Shown here one piece after another: positions 54,845 to 64,000 of a DNA stretch of 64,000 bases. This stretch comes from Micrasema longulum (taxonomy: Eukaryota > Arthropoda > Insecta > Trichoptera > Brachycentridae): NCBI GenBank assembly GCA_022494885.1, contig JAGVSM010003512.1, forward strand, positions 162,535-226,534, written 5' to 3'. The position numbers were made by a program, and so were the translations under genes. Position 1 is the stretch's first letter; each line of letters begins with the position of its first letter. The notes beneath the pieces are model-generated. The model ran no database searches and had not been told where the DNA came from. It saw only the letters and a program-made list of their open reading frames with translations.

Positions 54845-55220
54845 ATATTACAAAAGAGATGAAGAACATTTTAGAGAAGGTAATATAGAAGTCTAGGCAT
54901 CTACGGGGCTTATGACCTGTTATTGGATGGTTTAAGTGGCCATTTTACACACTGTGTAACATTCACCATTCCACTCATATTTGAACATCTATATTTCTTC
55001 AATCGTTTCATCTGTTGATGTTTGTGAAGTTAAAATCTTTATACCTGCGGGTCAGATTCATCTAATTGAATTATTTCACCTTCATACTAGGCAATGCCTG
55101 AAAATTTTTAAATTTCTATACTTCTTCATGGACCAAGTGGATTTATCAACAACCAGGGAGTTGAATCCAGTTCTTGTCTACAAAAATTTTGACAAACTCC
55201 AAATATTTTTTAAGTATAAT
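54845..55220 (+). mobile_element. Rep-1 copy with its long right end
   Basis: Standard core, then CATCTGTTGATGTTTGTGAA, GATTCATCTAATTGAATTAT, ACTAGGCAATGCCTGAAAAT, CATGGACCAAGTGGATTTA and the terminus GTCTACAAAAATTTTGACAA ACTCCAAATA (space marks continuation). With the 54540 copy it forms a large inverted pair, separated by ~115 bp. Confidence 0.75.
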
Positions 55221-55303
55221 TAGATGTTAATTTAGTTAATACGTACATATGATATTTACCGTTTTGATTTTATTTTATCACCCATGTATTTTACTACTCT
55301 TTT

Positions 55304-55835
55304 AAGGTGGAGAGGGTTCAGAAGAAATTTCTTCAATTTCTCTACATGATGGAGTGCGAATATTATCCATGGCTTTACTTTGGAGTTTCTCCAGGGCATG
55401 CTTGGTTACAACAGTTTTAAAACCAGGTGGAATGTTTATTTAACTACGCATTTCTTTCGATTGTTGCACGGTATTGTTAACAACCTTGAAACTATGCGGA
55501 GCATTAACTTTTATGTTTCGGATAATTTCCTTAGACAGCGTCAACATTGACTATTCCACATTCCAATATAAAGGACCTACAACCAACATGCCAAGGGTTT
55601 GCCTGTTGGAAGGGCCATATCTTTTTTGAACAATATTATTTTGGTCATTGATATTTTTCACGTCTCTGAGGGAGTTTCTCGTTACAAGATTCTCTTACTT
55701 TTTAACATATTATTTTGAGGATATTATGTATGCCTACGTGTTATTTCTATATATACCTTATTTAATTGACTTTTTTACTATTATTTCTGTATCTATTTAT
55801 TATGATGTTTTATTGTTTAATGAACATATATGTAA
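55304..55835 (+). pseudogene. LINE reverse transcriptase C-terminal relic
   Basis: Read across frameshifts: KVERVQKKFLQFLYMMECEY, RISF-type and INFYVSDN-type phrases (LLHGIVNNLETMRSINFYV), then KGPTTNMPRVCLLEG and FTSLREFLVTR. These follow the usual order I-VQKKFL, LLNG, INF-VP, RTN...P-x-R. Many stops. An AT-rich end with AAATTAAATGAAATT follows. Confidence 0.55.
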
Positions 55836-56159
55836 ATAAATTAAATGAAATTAAATTTAAATATTTATCCGCTAAATGGGAAAATTGAAACACAGTGCGA
55901 TGAAAAGTCCTGCAATTCTCGTAAATGGAATTTTTAATACATCTTCAATACGCTACCCTCGGTGGTTCTGCGCGAAATACATTTAAATAATTTTCCCTCG
56001 AGGATATTATTTTCTGTAATTATTCAAGTCAATAACGCATGTTCAAATATAAATAAACCATTAAAATTAAAATAGTCCACTTCTGTCTATTTTAGAAGCA
56101 CAATTAATCGAATTTCGATGATTTGACTCCATACGAAGTTTTTACATATATATTAGATT

Positions 56160-56580
56160 AAGTATTAAAAAGAAACTGTTAAAATTATAAAATAAGGTAT
56201 TTTTTTCCCTTCCCCTATATCCCGGTTCTTCCAGAGTCTGACCCCTTGAACGTAAGCGCCAGGATCTTCTGTTCCGGGTTGTCACAATGAGAACATTCTG
56301 TCCTGCCAACTCTTTCTCAATAGTAGACCACCATGTTGCTGGGGGTCTGCCTTTACCTCTAGTTTTAGCTGGGATGTTGAGCGTTCTTCTTACTGAATAG
56401 TCCTCATCTCTACGCAAGACGTGACCATACCATCTCATCCTGCTTTATTTCTGTTTTTCCCTCGGATCTCATTGCGGATCCTGTCTATGCGTGTTACACC
56501 ATCTGCCGAGCACATTTTCATTTCAGTTGTATGTAGCTGTTGTTCGTGCGTTCGGATAATGTCCAGCATTCTGCACTGAA
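56160..56580 (-). pseudogene. RTE-type polymerase C-terminal relic, WYGHVLRR type
   Basis: The minus strand reads, after MLDIIRTHEQQ, a TEMKMCSADGVTRIDRIRNE-like stretch, then MRWYGHVLRRDEDYSVRRTL, TRGKGRPPATWWSTIEKEL. The MRWYGHV-RR...GRP---W motif is typical of RTE-group endonuclease/reverse transcriptases. Only the last ~130 codons, with stops. A different family from 43205 and 48335. Confidence 0.7.
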
Positions 56581-56715
56581 CAACATTGCAGATTATTGCG
56601 ATGCATTCAAGAAAAATATATTTTCAATAACACTTGTAAATTAATGATTATCTTATTATAAAAGCTAAATCAAATGAAATTTTATTTTATTTGTTTTTCT
56701 GTCTGCAGCAGGAAT

Positions 56716-57465
56716 ACATCGTTCTGGATCCAGGTCTGACGAGTCAAGCTTTATAGGCGACAAGGAGTTCGAGTGATTCAAATTATGGATGTAACTCTGA
56801 AGTTATTGGTGATACTGATGCAGACATAGACTGAGGAAATTTGCAGTGAATATAAATTCCAGAAAGATACTGACCGTATTGTTATTATGGCTCAAACACC
56901 TTCAAGTAGTGATGATCGTAAAGTTAGTAAGGTAAATGCAACTGTCAGTACTCCAGATATCACGCATTCAGCGTCATCAACCAACACTGTTAGCCATACT
57001 CCTAACCTACCTCTTACTAGTACCCCTGCCTAAAACAGCAATGCTGGTCCAAATACTCCTGACCTACAATCTGTTTCTAATACCCCTGCCTCAGCCAGTA
57101 ATGCCGAAACTTCCGTTGATATTCTCCAGTCCAGTTGAAAAAGGTAAAGAAAAAAGACATTTATCCAGCTGGAATAGGAACACGTTAAAGGCAGCCAGAA
57201 ATAGTGGGAAAGAGTACAAACGTCATTCAGAGAAACCTGAAAACCGAGTGAAGGAAGCAAGAAAAATTAATCGTCCTTGTAAAGATAAATGCAGTTTAAA
57301 GTCCTCTGAAAAATTAACTGAAGATGAAAAAAATAATGTTTTGGATGCGTATTAGAACCTGGTGGACATTGCCAAACAGAAGGAGTTTATTCACAACTGT
57401 ACAACAGAAATTAAATCTAAATATAGTTACGCACGAGAAGGTGGATTTGTCCACCTTCGCGTTCG
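56716..57465 (+). pseudogene. Frameshifted cysteine-containing protein pseudogene
   Basis: An acidic-serine N-terminus (RSGSRSDESSFIGDKEFE, then in another frame SDSNYGCNSEVIGDTDADID) is followed by a Ser/Thr-rich segment from 56888 (MAQTPSSSDDRKVSKVN, two copies of a SNTPA-like phrase) with in-frame stops. A basic domain at 57140-57430 follows: WNRNTLKAARNSGKEYKRH, KINRPCKDKCSLKSSEKLTE, NNVLDAY-stop-NLVDIAKQKEFIHNC. The R-N-GK-Y...C-x-x-C order and the NL...Q--FI ending resemble an N-terminal domain I associate with uncharacterised, probably transposon-derived, insect proteins. This is recalled from family pattern, not proven. TTTTTCTGTCTGCAG at 56694-56708 looks like a 3' splice site just before it. 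At least three frameshifts or stops make it a pseudogene. Confidence 0.5.
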
Positions 57466-57469
57466 CGCG

Positions 57470-58015
57470 CAGCCTTTGAGCCACAAAGGAATCATAATGC
57501 AGCGTCCTTTTTTAATCTTGGTGGCAGACACATTCGTGTTCATAAGTTATTTTTCAAAAATAGGTACCTTAGATATATCAATGAACACCTTATGCTATTA
57601 TATAAAACTATATTGCGTCTATCTGTGTTTTATCTTAAACAAAATTTCTGTGCCTTTCCAAAACCTATACTTTTGATTTGAACTGTAAGATGTAATACAA
57701 TTAATAATCTAAAAAAGGTTTAGCAGCCTGTTTGGAGTGAAATCATTATTGCAAGGATGCTTCAATGTCAAACTTTCAAATTGTATTATTTCAGAGAAAA
57801 TAACGACATATTTTTACAATGAAATTTTGAACAAGAACGTTAATTCAAAAGGAGCTATTTAAAATTTAAAATTTCTATGCTTATTCTTCATCAAACAGAG
57901 AAAAAACTTTATGTCTTATCTAAAAAGATCTTCTGCGTGGTAAAAACTTCAATTGGTTGCTAAATATTTTATTTACACATATTATATTCTACTTTAAAAC
58001 CGCTCGATCGATAAG
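57470..58015. other. Unassigned region
   Basis: A small hairpin GAAGGTGGA/TCCACCTTC (57438-57459) lies at its left edge. No gene supported. Confidence 0.3.
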
Positions 58016-58066
58016 ACATTGTTGAAAAGAAGGAGCGATAATGGACAGAACGCATCGAACACCCAG

Positions 58067-58708
58067 GGCCTTACTTATAAATCGGGTATAAAGTTAAGCT
58101 TGAGAATAGTGGTAGAGTAATGATGGTATAGCAAAAAGTATTACTTATAAACGACCATAGAAACTTATACCTGCAAATTTTGTGGTATAACGCTGGAATA
58201 AGCACGCGATCAAAATGGATAGTTTATCAGTTTTTTTTTCAATTTTAAACAATTCCGAAGTCCTGCAACCTTCTCAATGCGATGCAAGTGATTTTTAATT
58301 ATTTGTTTAAATAATATCTGAAATGTTATATGTTTGTATGTGTTTTAATTGATTGTGATAAAAAAGAAACACGAATAAACTATAGAATTCGTCTTTAACT
58401 TCTCCTCTTTTTCCTAATTTAATTTCTTTTACTAACGGTTTTCTCCATGTTCTCGATTACACTGACTGCTGACAGTAGTCTCGATTTGACTTTAAAGTTA
58501 GTTTGTGTTGTTATGAAAGTTACTGCGCACGCGCATATATCAGTGTTGACTGTTTAAAAAAATAAGCATGAAACAACCTGTGAATTGTTTTTTTAGGTAA
58601 TAAATATTTTTATAAGTAAGCTTTTTTTATATCGGTTATAAATAGTTGAACCGGGTATAATTATTTCTTAATATAAACCTGGAATAAGGAAATCTAATAA
58701 GTAAGGCC
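58067..58708. mobile_element. Harbinger-like nonautonomous element, 642 bp
   Basis: Perfect 12-bp TIRs GGCCTTACTTAT (58067-58078) and ATAAGTAAGGCC (58697-58708). CCCAG flanks both sides (58062-58066 and 58709-58713), although a shorter CAG or CCA duplication cannot be excluded because of C/G runs. The unoccupied site ACACCCAGGCTT is present at 10727-10738. Internal TTACTTATAAACGACC repeats part of the terminus. A target near ACACC-WGG with a CWG duplication is known for some Harbinger elements; assignment is by analogy. No transposase ORF. Confidence 0.8.
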
Positions 58709-58713
58709 CCCAG

Positions 58714-59255
58714 GCTTAAAAAAAACAATCTTACTGGGAATCGAATTCGGATTTCAGTGAGGGGACCATTATGTTTTTCCAGTTTCTTATGGAAATTTGC
58801 CAATAAACATTCAAGATCGTTCTCTCGCACAAGAATAAGAGTCGCTTATGCATTTTATAGACAATTATGTAAACAATTATGTCTTATCGTCTCATTGTAA
58901 TCGAAAGCCAAGTACTGATGTCATAATTTTGCATATATGGGTGTACCACACCGACATGTAATTAATCAAATTCGAACATTCGATGAGTTTCCATGAACTA
59001 TGAAAAACCCACTTATTAAATCCATCCAACTGGGTTTATGTCCCGTCAAATTTTATCTTTTCATTATGCTAATCTACTCCCTGTTTGATTTGATTGATTT
59101 ACTATATCATTTTATAGGGGTATATATTCCAAAAATGTAAATTGAACAATTCGCAAAAATATTTTTAGCATATCAAAATAATATTTATTAGGCTAAAATT
59201 ATGAATCTTATAATCAATGAAAATTTAATTAAATATACATAATTGGTGTAGTAGA
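58714..59255. other. Flanking repeat remnant, then unassigned
   Basis: 58714-58765 continues the host repeat (box-B-like GGGAATCGAATTCGG). Beyond it no feature supported. Confidence 0.35.
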
Positions 59256-59261
59256 CTGGAA

Positions 59262-59620
59262 ATGGAGAAGTTCAGTGTTACGGGAAATTCGATATGAAAA
59301 ATGATTTTTTAAACGCAGTAAAAAATATAACATTTATATTTACAGCGGTTTCTCGAAAATGTATGAAAAAATTAACAAAAATGGTTTACTTCTAACAACC
59401 AATAAATGAATTAACCGATAAAAAACAGCGTTGTATTTGTTGTGAAAGATTTCCGGTTCCTAGTAGTATTTTCTTTCAACGTTTTGTGTATTTTGACGCT
59501 GCAGGGTTCTACTTATAAATGTCAGCACAACTCACCGACGACAACTCGTGACGCCACGGGCGGAGGAATTTCAAAATAACAAAACATTAAAAAATCGTAG
59601 AAATGATAATATCTAATAAA
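59262..59620 (+). repeat. Rep-2 copy
   Basis: GTTCAGTGTTACGGGAAATT, GCGGTTTCTCGAAAATGTAT, AGATTTCCGGTTCC, CAGCACAACTCACCGACG, TCGTGACGCCACGGGCGG, with about 60 bp of extra sequence in the middle (59460-59525). Confidence 0.7.
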
Positions 59621-59636
59621 TTGGATTGGGGGAACT

Positions 59637-60075
59637 TACAACAATCATATTAAACCATTAGAAACTGTTCAAAAATTTATATTAAAAATAATGCTTCACA
59701 AAAATCGCACATTTCCCTCTTTTCAATTGTTCCGAGAAGCTAAACTTTTAGACCTAAGACAAATGTATTGTTTTCAATGTTTAAAATGTATATTTTAGAG
59801 CCAAAATTCATTTTCTAGTAATTCAAATTGATCAAGTCAAAGAAGGAATCGTGTGTTAGAAATACCACATTGTAAAACGAGGCTCGCATAGAGACATGTA
59901 TACTGTATAGGCCCAAAAATGTTTAATTATTTTTTACTGATAATATTTCATTGATTCCAAACTTTCAAAATTTTCCTTCTTTTAAAAAACATGCACTTTC
60001 CTGGATTCAAACTAAAGATATGAACTCTTTTTTTCTATGATCTATTTTGTTGCCCTTTAATAATAAGGAGTATAT
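59637..60075 (+). pseudogene. LINE reverse transcriptase C-terminal relic
   Basis: GTYNNHIKPLETVQKFILK, IMLHKNRTFPSFQLFREAKL, LDLRQMYCFQCLKCIF then, in other frames, IPHCKTRLA and FKKHALSWIQ. This matches the Jockey-type thumb region (G-Y--HLKPL---QK-ILK, P---LF-E---L-LRQ-Y---CL). Stops and frameshifts throughout. Confidence 0.65.
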
Positions 60076-60079
60076 TTGT

Positions 60080-60520
60080 GTTTTTTTTTAATATTTTTTA
60101 TTTCCTTTTTTAATTACTATAAAAAAATACCATATAATCTTTTACAGAATATGTTATTTTGTTATGTTACACAAAAATATTATAACTGTCCATTTATTAT
60201 TATAGGAGCAAAAATTTATTAACTTTTTCTTGTATACCCACGAACAGGCCATGCCTTTGTGGGATTTTTTTGTTTATTATTTTTACTATTAATATGTATT
60301 TTATTGGTATGTAATTATGCTTTATTTTTTTGAATACTCTGTTTTATCACTTTTGTTTATTTATAAAATTAAAAAAATACATAAAAACATTTTGTTTAAT
60401 TTGGCTGAGTTTTATAGATTATTAACGAATAAAAAATAATTGAAACCACTGAACTGGCAACTTGGCACAGCTAATTAAGTCATGCAGATAATTTTATTTA
60501 TTTTAAACCGCTAGTTTAAT
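60080..60520. other. AT-rich region
   Basis: GGCCATGCCTTTGTGGGATT near 60247 resembles GCCATGCCTTTGCGGTTTT near 8886 and may mark a shared LINE 3' UTR. Otherwise nothing. Confidence 0.35.
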
Positions 60521-60582
60521 AATAATCATCCTCTTCTCGCATCTCACGTTGGTGCATGGGGCACTGCCTTGATACCCGAAAA
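60521..60582 (-). mobile_element. SINE-1 tail fragment, minus strand
   Basis: AATAATCATCCTCTTCTCGC then GTGCATGGGGCACTGCCTTG. Confidence 0.5.
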
Positions 60583-60784
60583 AAAGGTTATCTACATTTA
60601 CTTTCCAGTATATATTGTACATTTCTTAACTAATTGTTTTTAAATTGGTGATTATATTCTTGTTCCCTTTGCAATTTGAAGATACATTTATTTTCACCTT
60701 ATAAATATTAAATGATTAAATTGTTAGCAACATTGTTTACGCAGTGCTATACGTTTGCCAAGCCTGGACAAGCGTTTACAATCG

Positions 60785-60868
60785 ACCAGCCATCCCTATA
60801 AAATCCTACATTTGCATATTCCCTTGTAAAAAACGTTTTCCCTCTCCGTTGTGATAAATCTCTGTCTC
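60785..60868 (-). mobile_element. Rep-1 end fragment
   Basis: CCTATAAAATCCTACATTTG, ATATTCCCTTGTAAAAAACG and TTTTCCCTCTCCGTTGTGAT match the reversed outer part of Rep-1. Confidence 0.5.
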
Positions 60869-60954
60869 GTTACAATATACTCGGATTGAGTTTAAGTTCG
60901 TCTTAATACTCATCTACAAATATAAATTATTTTCACAATATTTTGAATAATCCC

Positions 60955-61920
60955 AATTCGCCTGTTTATCTGAGAGAGCTCTTATAACCTCTATCACAAC
61001 ATGAACTATTTTTTCGCTCAGAGAACCCTTTTAATACCCCTTCACCGCTCTTACTTTCCTGAAAGAGGTTTCACAGCAGTAGCTGCTCGATTGTGGAATA
61101 ATCGACCCACTCATGCTAGAGACGCGCCCCTTTTTTATTTACATTGAAATCAAGATTGAAATGTCACTTTCCAAATTTTTGAGTTGTTCCTTTTTTCATC
61201 TTCTTTCCACCCTTTCACCTCTCCTTTCCTCTCTTCATAGTATAGTGCAAATTTTCAAGTTAATTTTTGTTTTAAATTTTTAGATAAAATTATAAGATTC
61301 TGTTAAAATATGTCCATGAGAAGGCGAAGTTTAGTATGGGCTGCCTTTGGTAAGCTCCCATATATCCTAAAATCTCCGAAATATTTACATTACTTAAAGA
61401 AGAAACTTTTTGATGCTTGTGTTCTCCCTGTACTGACATATGACTGTGAAACTTCTGTGTTCACGAAAAAAAATTTACACAAATTATCAGTGACACAGAG
61501 AGCCATGGAAAGGAGAATGCTGGGTATTTCGTTGAGAGACAGAAAACCCAATACATGGATTAGAGCCAGAACAAAGATCACCGATGTGGTCCATAGGGCT
61601 GCCAACCGGAAATGGAGCTGGGCTGGTCATATAGCCAGAATCACAGACTCTAGATGGACCAAAAAAGTCCTGGAATGGCGTCCCAGAACGGGTAGAAGAA
61701 GTGTCGGAAGGCCTCAGACAAGGTGGCCTGATGACATAAGACGAGTTGCAGGAAGTGGTTGGATGCGGATGGCTCAGGATAAGGAAATATGGAGACTAAA
61801 GGGGGAGGCCTATGTTCAACATTGGACAAGAGACGGCTGATGATGATGATGATGATGATGTCCATGTACTTGTAATTTTCTCAAACTGAACGGTTTGGGT
61901 AAATAAAGAAATTTATGAGG
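60955..61920 (+). pseudogene. LINE 3' end split by an RTE insertion
   Basis: TTCGCCTGTTTATCTGAGAG to GATTGTGGAATAATCGACCC encodes the same C-terminal block as 18781-19258 (AARLWNNRPT-ARDA). Its 3' UTR is interrupted at 61310 and resumes at 61861 with TACTTGTAATTTTCTCAAAC, ending in the AACGGTTTGGGTAAATAAAG tail. Confidence 0.75.
61319..61857 (+). mobile_element. RTE-clade retrotransposon 3' fragment, nested insertion
   Basis: It encodes RRRSLVWAAFGKLPYILKSP, LPVLTYDCETSVFTKKNLH, LGISLRDRKPNTWIR, WSWAGHIARITDSRWTK and GRRSVGRPQTRWPDDIRR, ending WTRDG-stop just before a (GAT)n tail. These are the LTYGCE, W-GH-AR and GRP--RW-DD motifs of RTE polymerases. About 170 codons are open and uninterrupted, so this is the best-preserved coding copy in the window, though it lacks the endonuclease and YADD. 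ATGTCCATG at 61310-61318 and 61858-61866 is the target duplication (its ATG overlaps the tail). The ORF's first codons therefore belong to the target. Confidence 0.9.
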
Positions 61921-61984
61921 TTTTTAAAATAGTATTTGATTGGGAAAAGCTTTATTCATATCTATTCTAATTTTATTTAATAAT

Positions 61985-62155
61985 CTTAATAAGTTGATCG
62001 GTCTTACACCTCGGGTCCAGGAATTGTGAAATATTGCAGTAAATCACCTTTAAAACAGATATTTCAGTTTGACTCAGTCAGGAATAGAATCTGGAACCTC
62101 GAGCGTGGTTGGTGCCAACCATGCGCGCCAACCATTATACTTTGAGGCGGACTTG
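61985..62155 (-). mobile_element. SINE-1, minus strand, 3'-truncated
   Basis: TTGATCGGTCTTACACCTCG, TCCAGGAATTGTGAAATATT, a degraded box B AGGAATAGAATCTGGAACC, CAACCATGCGCGCCAACCAT and TTGAGGCGGAC. Confidence 0.65.
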
Positions 62156-62164
62156 TCTCCACTC

Positions 62165-62430
62165 TATTGACTTTTTCAGGATTTTAACGTGGGAACAACC
62201 ATCGAGTCGAAAGCACTGCTCCAGGATTCTTGTTGTATTCCACACATAGATCTGTATTCTCAATTCGCACGGACACAGAGCATGTACGTATATTTGTTTG
62301 ATTTTTTTTTAATTTGAGATATTTAGACTTTTGGTTAATGTAACAAGACGTTACAGCACCGTTTGTAGTGGAATTTTTTTAGCACAATATTTTAAGAGTT
62401 AAACGTGAAATTACCGTTAAAGTTGCAATT
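62165..62430. repeat. Rep-5 copy
   Basis: AACAACCATCGAGTCGAAAG, AGGATTCTTGTTGTATTCCA, GGACACAGAGCATG and TGTAACAAGACGTTACAGCA, shared with 41400-41680. Confidence 0.5.
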
Positions 62431-62985
62431 TCGCCAATTGCATCACAGCGTATCAAATATTTTTTAAAAAGACAAATATTGTCATGTATGCAGCCAGGCA
62501 CAAATAATTAGTAACGGTTTAAAACTAGAAATAAGTTGAAAACATGGCACGTATAAGTTTTCATAAAAGCATCTTTGATTTTTTCAATAAGGTGAAACTA
62601 ATTTTAAAATGTAACATTCGTGATGATGAATTAAAAAAATCTTTAAAAACATATTTTTTTTGAAGATTATATGGATATGTTACAGAATTTTCTAGCTACG
62701 ACAAAAACATGCTATTTCTCAATAGAAGTTTGAATGTCTACAATATATATTTTAGAATAGGCATGCATAATTTTGTTATGTTTACGTCAACTTCGAGTGA
62801 AAAAATGCTAATAAATTACCTATAACAAGGTATTACATAACCGACCAGTTGAATACCGGAATATGTCAGTCAGTTACTGATAAATTGACATTTTTCTTTA
62901 CGCTTCAACAGGCCAAGAGACGCATTTATTTATTTTATTTAGAAAAAAGGGTCATTTATATATTTCAATAAACCATAAATTTTGA
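62431..62985. other. AT-rich region, nothing identified
   Basis: No gene or repeat supported. Confidence 0.3.
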
Positions 62986-62989
62986 TATA

Positions 62990-63500
62990 AAAAAAGACCG
63001 ATCAATTTTCAACAAATCCATATATATAAAAGGCAACGTTCGAAAGTGAGAGACGTGAATGTATTTTTTATCCTCAACCAGGGCTATTCGCCTAGAATAA
63101 TATACTAGAAAAGTTGGAAAGACATTGTTTTTTGTGCATAAAAAAGATTGTTTTTGAATGTTTACAAACAACATTTGTTTTTTATGGATCTCAATCAGAT
63201 TATTTCCTAAAATTCCTTATAATTTCTACCTATCAATAAATTTTACTGGATTTTTGGTAATAAATAATATTAACTGACATTCGATACATTTTTAAAAATA
63301 GCATTCCTAAATAGAGTACACCCCTGTTGATGAGAAGGGCAGAATTTGACATTTGCAAAAAGAATTCTATATTTTAAAATGAATTATTTTATGTTTTGGA
63401 ATTCAAACATAAGCAAGTATTTAGGTGCCACTAATTATTTTTAGATTTGGAATTCAATCGTAAAAAAGTACCTCCTAGGTAGAGAAGGTTCCTCCTTATC
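62990..63500 (+). mobile_element. Helitron-like relative lacking clear ends
   Basis: TTTTTTGTGCATAAAAAAG, GAATGTTTACAAACAACATT, ATGGATCTCAATCAGATT and two TTTGGAATTCAA words match the interior of 42042-42685, but neither the GTACGTGTG start nor the GTCCGCTAG end is visible. Confidence 0.55.
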
Positions 63501-64000
63501 AATGAAAATTTACACCATCTTTTTTCATGACAGCGAAACATCAATTTTGTCTATTTTAGTTACACATGAAAGGTCCAAAATGCTGTTGTTTTTTTTGCAA
63601 AGCATCGGGAAGGCATTTTCAAGACAGTAACAGGAAAACAATGTTCAAATACCCATTTATCGAAATTCCCTGTCCCCGCATATCCTCATAATTTGTGTAA
63701 TCTGAAACAATAAAATAATCATGTTTATGTATCTATCTAATTTGAACTAAATACTATAATTGATATCAAACCAACGATTGAGTTTATTTAATATATCAAA
63801 ACGAATATGTACTCAAATCTAACAATAACAAAGAATTGTCGGTTCAGCTCATTACCTTTAAAATGTAAATACAAAAAATGACAAAAAAATGTAGACGAAA
63901 AAAATATCTTAATTTATTTTTTATATATATTATTTGGTCTTAAAATAGTACAAACATTACATCATATAAATGTCCTAGTTTTAAATGTCTTAGTATAATT
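63501..64000. other. AT-rich window end, nothing identified
   Basis: No ORF or repeat supported. Confidence 0.3.

Overview
The window looks like intergenic or intronic DNA from an AT-rich arthropod genome, most likely an insect. I see no intact host protein-coding gene, rRNA gene or functional tRNA gene. The grounds are base composition, several distinct kinds of non-LTR retrotransposon, abundant tRNA-derived SINEs, Helitron-like and TIR/foldback DNA elements, and ORFs that are nearly all under 140 codons. The insect order cannot be settled by reading alone.

Layout. 0-5 kb: eroded LINE ends, a ~115-bp tandem array (2.46-2.82 kb), and three copies of a ~178-bp module carrying degraded hammerhead-ribozyme-like motifs (3.6-4.64 kb). 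5-10 kb: a foldback MITE copy with a perfect 19-bp hairpin, SINEs, and LINE relics on both strands. 10-16 kb: AT-rich DNA, a TIR element nested in another repeat (13.1-13.85 kb), and the clearest recent insertion, a 5'-truncated non-LTR element with RNase H, a poly(A) tail and a perfect 13-bp target duplication (14.1-15.25 kb). 16-30 kb: an RTE relic, a 54-bp-arm hairpin, LINE 3' ends, a long-TIR element, SINEs, a Helitron-like copy and a ~128-bp tandem duplication. 30-40 kb: mostly AT-rich and poorly explained, with a cluster of a short repeated motif (35.4-35.9 kb) and a small GC-richer block at 39.3-39.6 kb. 40-50 kb: SINE, Helitron-like element, repeats of a 340-bp family, two copies of one RTE-like reverse transcriptase, and a CpG-rich block at 46.0-46.4 kb. 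50-64 kb: a 256-bp and a 233-bp MITE, a 642-bp Harbinger-like element, a multiply frameshifted cysteine-containing pseudogene (56.7-57.5 kb), and an RTE fragment nested inside another LINE with its target duplication visible.

The components do not form a pathway. They are layered generations of mobile DNA. Non-LTR copies are almost all 3' ends, as 5' truncation predicts. Several nested insertions give a relative chronology. The observations most worth following up are the hammerhead-like tandem module, the very abundant foldback family with the AAGTGGCCACTT core (called Rep-1 below), and the empty-site comparisons that fix ends of three TIR families. Family names Rep-1 to Rep-5, SINE-1 and SINE-2 are labels local to this window, not database names.
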